Shown in pieces: positions 59,143 through 61,862 of a stretch of 61,862 bases of DNA (position 1 is the first letter of the stretch; the number at the start of each line of letters is the position of its first letter). This DNA is from Lysobacterales bacterium. Lineage in GTDB: Bacteria; Pseudomonadota; Gammaproteobacteria; Xanthomonadales; SZUA-36. The position numbers and the translations under genes were made by a program. The notes beneath the pieces were generated by a model. The model did not search any database. It was not told the DNA's origin and saw nothing but the letters and a program-made list of their open reading frames with translations. The stretch lies in the NCBI GenBank assembly GCA_029859645.1, contig JAOUCS010000008.1, positions 1-61,862 of the forward strand, in the 5' to 3' direction.

Positions 59143-61398
59143 ATGAACAAGCGTCTGCTCATCCTTTTTTTCGCTTCTTTTTTTGTTACAAACCTCATCG
59201 CTGATCCGGTACCTCCCGCCAGAAACAAGGACGGCAGCCTGGTGTCGGGAATCCTGGAAGCGCAGTTTGATCCATCAAATGCGCTCTTTCCACTACCAAA
59301 CAATTTGTTGTATCCGACAGCTCCTCCAATCGACCTGACCACCAATTACAGGCCGACAGATCCGGATGATTACACCGATCCAAGGGTCGCGCTGAGTTCT
59401 CTTGATGGCTTCAGCACAACGGAGAAATGGGTGGCGAATTTCACCCAAAACCTGGGCGGGCTTCCCCCAATTATCCAGCCGGGGGATATCGATCCCGCGT
59501 CGGTCGTTCCCGGCCAGTCGGTCCGCGTGTTCGAAGTGACGACGACAGGTTATCCCTACCTGGGTGTCACAGGCATCGTTCGTGAGCTGACACCTGTCGC
59601 CGAATTCGTGGCCGTAGCGCCGGGTGACGGAGTGCTGGCCATCGCGCCAACGTCACCGTTGAAACAATTCACCACCTACATGGCAGTATTGACCAATGAC
59701 ATCAACGATTTAGCAGGAAACGACGCAACGCCGAGTCAGACTTATAACCTGACTAAGCGGCGGACACCGCTGGTCGATGAAAATGGCAATAGTACAGTTC
59801 CGCTGTTTCCGGACTCACTAGCGCAGGCGCTGGAACCCCTGCGTCAGGCCACGATGTCGATGGAATTGTCTGCCGCGAGCGCCGGCGTTAACCCGGACGA
59901 TATCGTCCTCAGCTGGACGGTTCATACGCAGTCTATTACGCCAACGTTGAAATTGATGCGGAGCATCGCAGAGCCCGCCCCAACCGTCATTGCACCGAGC
60001 GGCTGGGACACATCCGCAGTCGGTGGCTTTGGCCTTGCTGATATCAGCATCGGTATTATTACCTTGCCTTATTACGGGGGTATTCCCACTGAGGAAAACC
60101 CCTCGGCCCCGTTGACTGATTTCTGGAAAGCGGAACCAGGCGCCTATATTCCTCCGTTCGACCAGGTTCCTTTCCTCGACCCGACTTCCACCAACATCAC
60201 GATTGCCAATCCATTCCCGGTTCCGACCGGTATGCAAACCGTTCCGTTATTGGTGACCATGCCGAATGAGAACTCCGGGTTTTCCAAGCCGGAAGGTGGT
60301 TGGCCGGTAGTGATCTATGGGCATGGCCTGACCCGCAACCGCACAGATATGCTTGCAATTGCGGATGCCATCGCGCAAACGGGACGTGTGGCCGTGGCCA
60401 TGGATCAGCCTTTGCACGGAGTGGTGCCCAATGTAGAGCCTCAGCTTACGCCGTTTTATATCGAGAATACGCCTTTTGGCGCGATCGCGAATGAGCGTAC
60501 GTTTGACCTTGATTTTTGGAATGCCGCAGAAGGCACACTGCAACCTGACGGTCTTGCAGACCAATCTGGTTTCTGGAGTTTCAATCCGGCTAATTTGCAA
60601 GCCACACGCGACAACATCCGCCAGGGAGAGGTTGATTGGTCGGTTCTCGCGCTGTCTTTGCAGAATATGGATCTCGATGGTGATGAGACCCCAGACTTGA
60701 ATACCTTTGACGTTGCACTCGTTTCCCAGTCTGCTGGTGGTTTCCTGGCTGTCCCATTTGCTGCCGTAGAACCCATTATCACCCGGATGTACGTGAATGT
60801 AACCGGAGGTGGAATCGTTCGATCTCTGAATGGAGGGGCTTTTGGACCCAACTTTCTCCAACCTTTCCTGGCTGGTCTTGCCGGCCTGGAACCCGGGACC
60901 ACCGAGTACGAACAATATCTGCTATCGGCACAGACGATAGTAGATTCGGGAGATTCCATAAACTGGGCCGCTGAATTGGCTCCGAGAATTCCGATTGTTC
61001 ATAACCAGATTATTGATGACGACACGGTACCCAACACAGTGCCTGGAGCCCCTCTTGCCGGTAGTGAAGCCCTTAACAGGGCGCTGGGGCTTGCCAGTTA
61101 CAGCACGACCCAGGCGAATCCCGATGGAGTCAATGGAGTCGCAAGATTCCTGCAGCCGGCTGATCATTCTTCACTCTTCAGGCCGACAAACCCTGCGGTT
61201 ACGGCTGAAATGCAGGGACAGATGGCATCGTTTATCGGTTCCAACGGGACCATGGTTGTTGTCGGCAACTCCGACTTGCTGGTTCCGGTTCCTGAACCCG
61301 CGCCAGCGAAAGCCGCGGACGAGAAGAAAATCGGGAAAGCTGACAACAAAAGCAAAAACAGGCTCGGTCTCAAACCTGCTGAATCGGCTAAACACTGA
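59143..61398 (+). CDS. Large exported alpha/beta hydrolase (Pla-1/cef-type lipase-like)
   Basis: The 751-residue protein has a signal peptide (LLILFFASFFVTNLIA). A long N-terminal beta-rich region (about residues 25-380) resembles Ig-like modules in virulence-type extracellular lipases. The hydrolase domain begins with the oxyanion region WPVVIYGHGLTRNRTDM. The nucleophile elbow reads VALVSQSAGGFLAVPF, with serine in place of the usual first glycine (S-x-S-x-G). An acid residue lies near IPIVHNQIIDDDTVPN and the histidine near FLQPADHSSLF. A basic, lysine-rich tail (KKIGKADNKSKNRLG) ends it. It probably hydrolyses lipids or esters at the surface. It has a good ribosome site (GGGGA) and is followed in 13 bases by a DUF1302 gene. 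Confidence 0.8.
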   Translation: MNKRLLILFFASFFVTNLIADPVPPARNKDGSLVSGILEAQFDPSNALFPLPNNLLYPTAPPIDLTTNYRPTDPDDYTDPRVALSSLDGFSTTEKWVANFTQNLGGLPPIIQPGDIDPASVVPGQSVRVFEVTTTGYPYLGVTGIVRELTPVAEFVAVAPGDGVLAIAPTSPLKQFTTYMAVLTNDINDLAGNDATPSQTYNLTKRRTPLVDENGNSTVPLFPDSLAQALEPLRQATMSMELSAASAGVNPDDIVLSWTVHTQSITPTLKLMRSIAEPAPTVIAPSGWDTSAVGGFGLADISIGIITLPYYGGIPTEENPSAPLTDFWKAEPGAYIPPFDQVPFLDPTSTNITIANPFPVPTGMQTVPLLVTMPNENSGFSKPEGGWPVVIYGHGLTRNRTDMLAIADAIAQTGRVAVAMDQPLHGVVPNVEPQLTPFYIENTPFGAIANERTFDLDFWNAAEGTLQPDGLADQSGFWSFNPANLQATRDNIRQGEVDWSVLALSLQNMDLDGDETPDLNTFDVALVSQSAGGFLAVPFAAVEPIITRMYVNVTGGGIVRSLNGGAFGPNFLQPFLAGLAGLEPGTTEYEQYLLSAQTIVDSGDSINWAAELAPRIPIVHNQIIDDDTVPNTVPGAPLAGSEALNRALGLASYSTTQANPDGVNGVARFLQPADHSSLFRPTNPAVTAEMQGQMASFIGSNGTMVVVGNSDLLVPVPEPAPAKAADEKKIGKADNKSKNRLGLKPAESAKH

Positions 61399-61411
61399 GG
61401 AGTAAACCATC

Positions 61412-61862
61412 ATGACCATGAAAAACAGAAGCATGAAAAAACTTACTTCACAGGAATCCAACGTCATGCGTAAGCAGCGGAAAAGCAAGATTCTGGCAAG
61501 TGCAGTGGGCGCCGTTCTGTTCGGCCTGTCCGGCACGACTGCCCAGGCCTGGGAGTTCTCCAGCGGAGAATGGACAGGCAGCATCGACACGACCCTTTCC
61601 TATGGCGCGTCCTGGCGGACAGGGGACTACGACCCATCACTGGTGGGTAAGCAGGCCAATAATCCACTGGTTTTCACCCTGCCCAAGTCGGAACAGGGCA
61701 GCGTGATCGGCCGCTGGTCGGCCAATGGCGATGACGGCAACCTGAATTACCGGGAAAGCGGCGACCTGATTTCGCACGCCGTCAAGGCCACTATCGAGTT
61801 CGATGTGCAGTTCAGGAACTACGGCGGATTCGCCCGCGTTACCGGTTTCTACGATTTCGAGA
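61412..61862 (+). CDS. DUF1302 family outer-membrane protein (5' part)
   Basis: The open frame from ATG 61412 runs off the window; the first 150 residues are visible. A long, basic N-region leads into a signal peptide (ILASAVGAVLFGLSGTTAQA). The mature start WEFSSGEWTGSIDTTLSYGA and the following WRTGDYDPSLVGKQ are typical of DUF1302, a large outer-membrane beta-barrel usually paired with a DUF1329 protein. Such pairs occur with esterases, RND pumps or steroid- and fatty-ester-degrading genes. GGAG precedes the ATG by nine bases. The start could also be the ATG two codons on. The likely operon is hydrolase, DUF1302, then genes outside this window. Confidence 0.85.
   Translation, partial: MTMKNRSMKKLTSQESNVMRKQRKSKILASAVGAVLFGLSGTTAQAWEFSSGEWTGSIDTTLSYGASWRTGDYDPSLVGKQANNPLVFTLPKSEQGSVIGRWSANGDDGNLNYRESGDLISHAVKATIEFDVQFRNYGGFARVTGFYDFE

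Noticed and set aside
1..61862. Search for tRNA, rRNA, CRISPR arrays, transposases, integrases and att-like repeats.
   Set aside because: None was recognised on either strand by reading; composition and gene content look uniform and chromosomal.

Overview
The window looks like chromosomal core from a free-living gammaproteobacterium, moderately GC-rich by eye (not counted). The gene set includes glnS, rppH, bfd/bfr, SufT, a FadE-type acyl-CoA dehydrogenase, hemE-aroB-aroK, yggS-proC-yggT, pilT-pilU, tkt-gap-pgk-pyk and an aceE-type PDH operon. Exosortase H, an AGCS symporter, DUF4136 lipoproteins and a DUF1302 protein suggest a deep-branching marine or sediment lineage (Woeseiales/Chromatiales/Xanthomonadales-like). 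This placement is an inference; no rRNA or tRNA gene is present to fix it. No insertion sequence, prophage, CRISPR array or integration site was seen.

Layout. 1-351: end of an unknown gene, then an intergenic stretch with a promoter-like signal, nested stems and a perfect intrinsic terminator (candidate small RNA). 352-7230: a secreted two-repeat protein, glnS, a LemA + M48 membrane protease pair, and a GMC oxidoreductase. 7323-14597: an RND efflux permease/adaptor, an NTP/NDP-exchanger-like MFS protein, and a FecCD-type ABC permease plus ATPase. 14677-18212: rppH, then an iron and nitrosative-stress block (bfd, bfr, sufT, apbE, ygbA). 18214-23478: fadE with a divergent TetR regulator, then a translationally coupled ECF sigma/anti-sigma/DUF4097 operon. 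23479-27443: two tandem membrane GTPases and an orphan soluble histidine kinase. 27412-34249: hemE, aroB, aroK, exosortase H, pdxH, yjbQ, and the yggS-proC-yggT-DUF4426 operon.

34375-40681: pilT, pilU, an OmpR-type two-component system and a zinc-ribbon membrane protein in one run, then two secreted or outer-membrane proteins on the other strand. 40853-43495: a thioredoxin-like protein, a universal stress protein and an AGCS symporter. 43634-56768: a nearly unbroken plus-strand run from pentose-phosphate and lower glycolysis (tkt, gap, pgk, pyk, with two DUF4136 lipoproteins between pgk and pyk) into pyruvate dehydrogenase (aceE, aceF, lpdA, with a retropepsin-like protease gene inside). 56790-61862: a probably exported methyltransferase coupled to an SLC13 carrier, a secreted alpha/beta hydrolase, and the start of a DUF1302 gene that leaves the window.

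The most novel signals are regulatory. (i) bfd and ygbA, 2.5 kb apart, share a promoter block: a Crp/Fnr-type box about 41 bp before the ATG, a common GGAAAA..CACCTA(A/T)TATTGA(C/G)CC stretch, and a -10 placed so that transcription would begin at the start codon. (ii) A structured ~113-nt RNA candidate lies at 126-238. (iii) The fadE promoter has its -10 inside a palindrome that the divergent TetR protein probably binds. Protein-level points of interest are the paired GTPases, an RND permease lacking two classical proton-relay residues, a lone exosortase H and the retropepsin inside the PDH operon.
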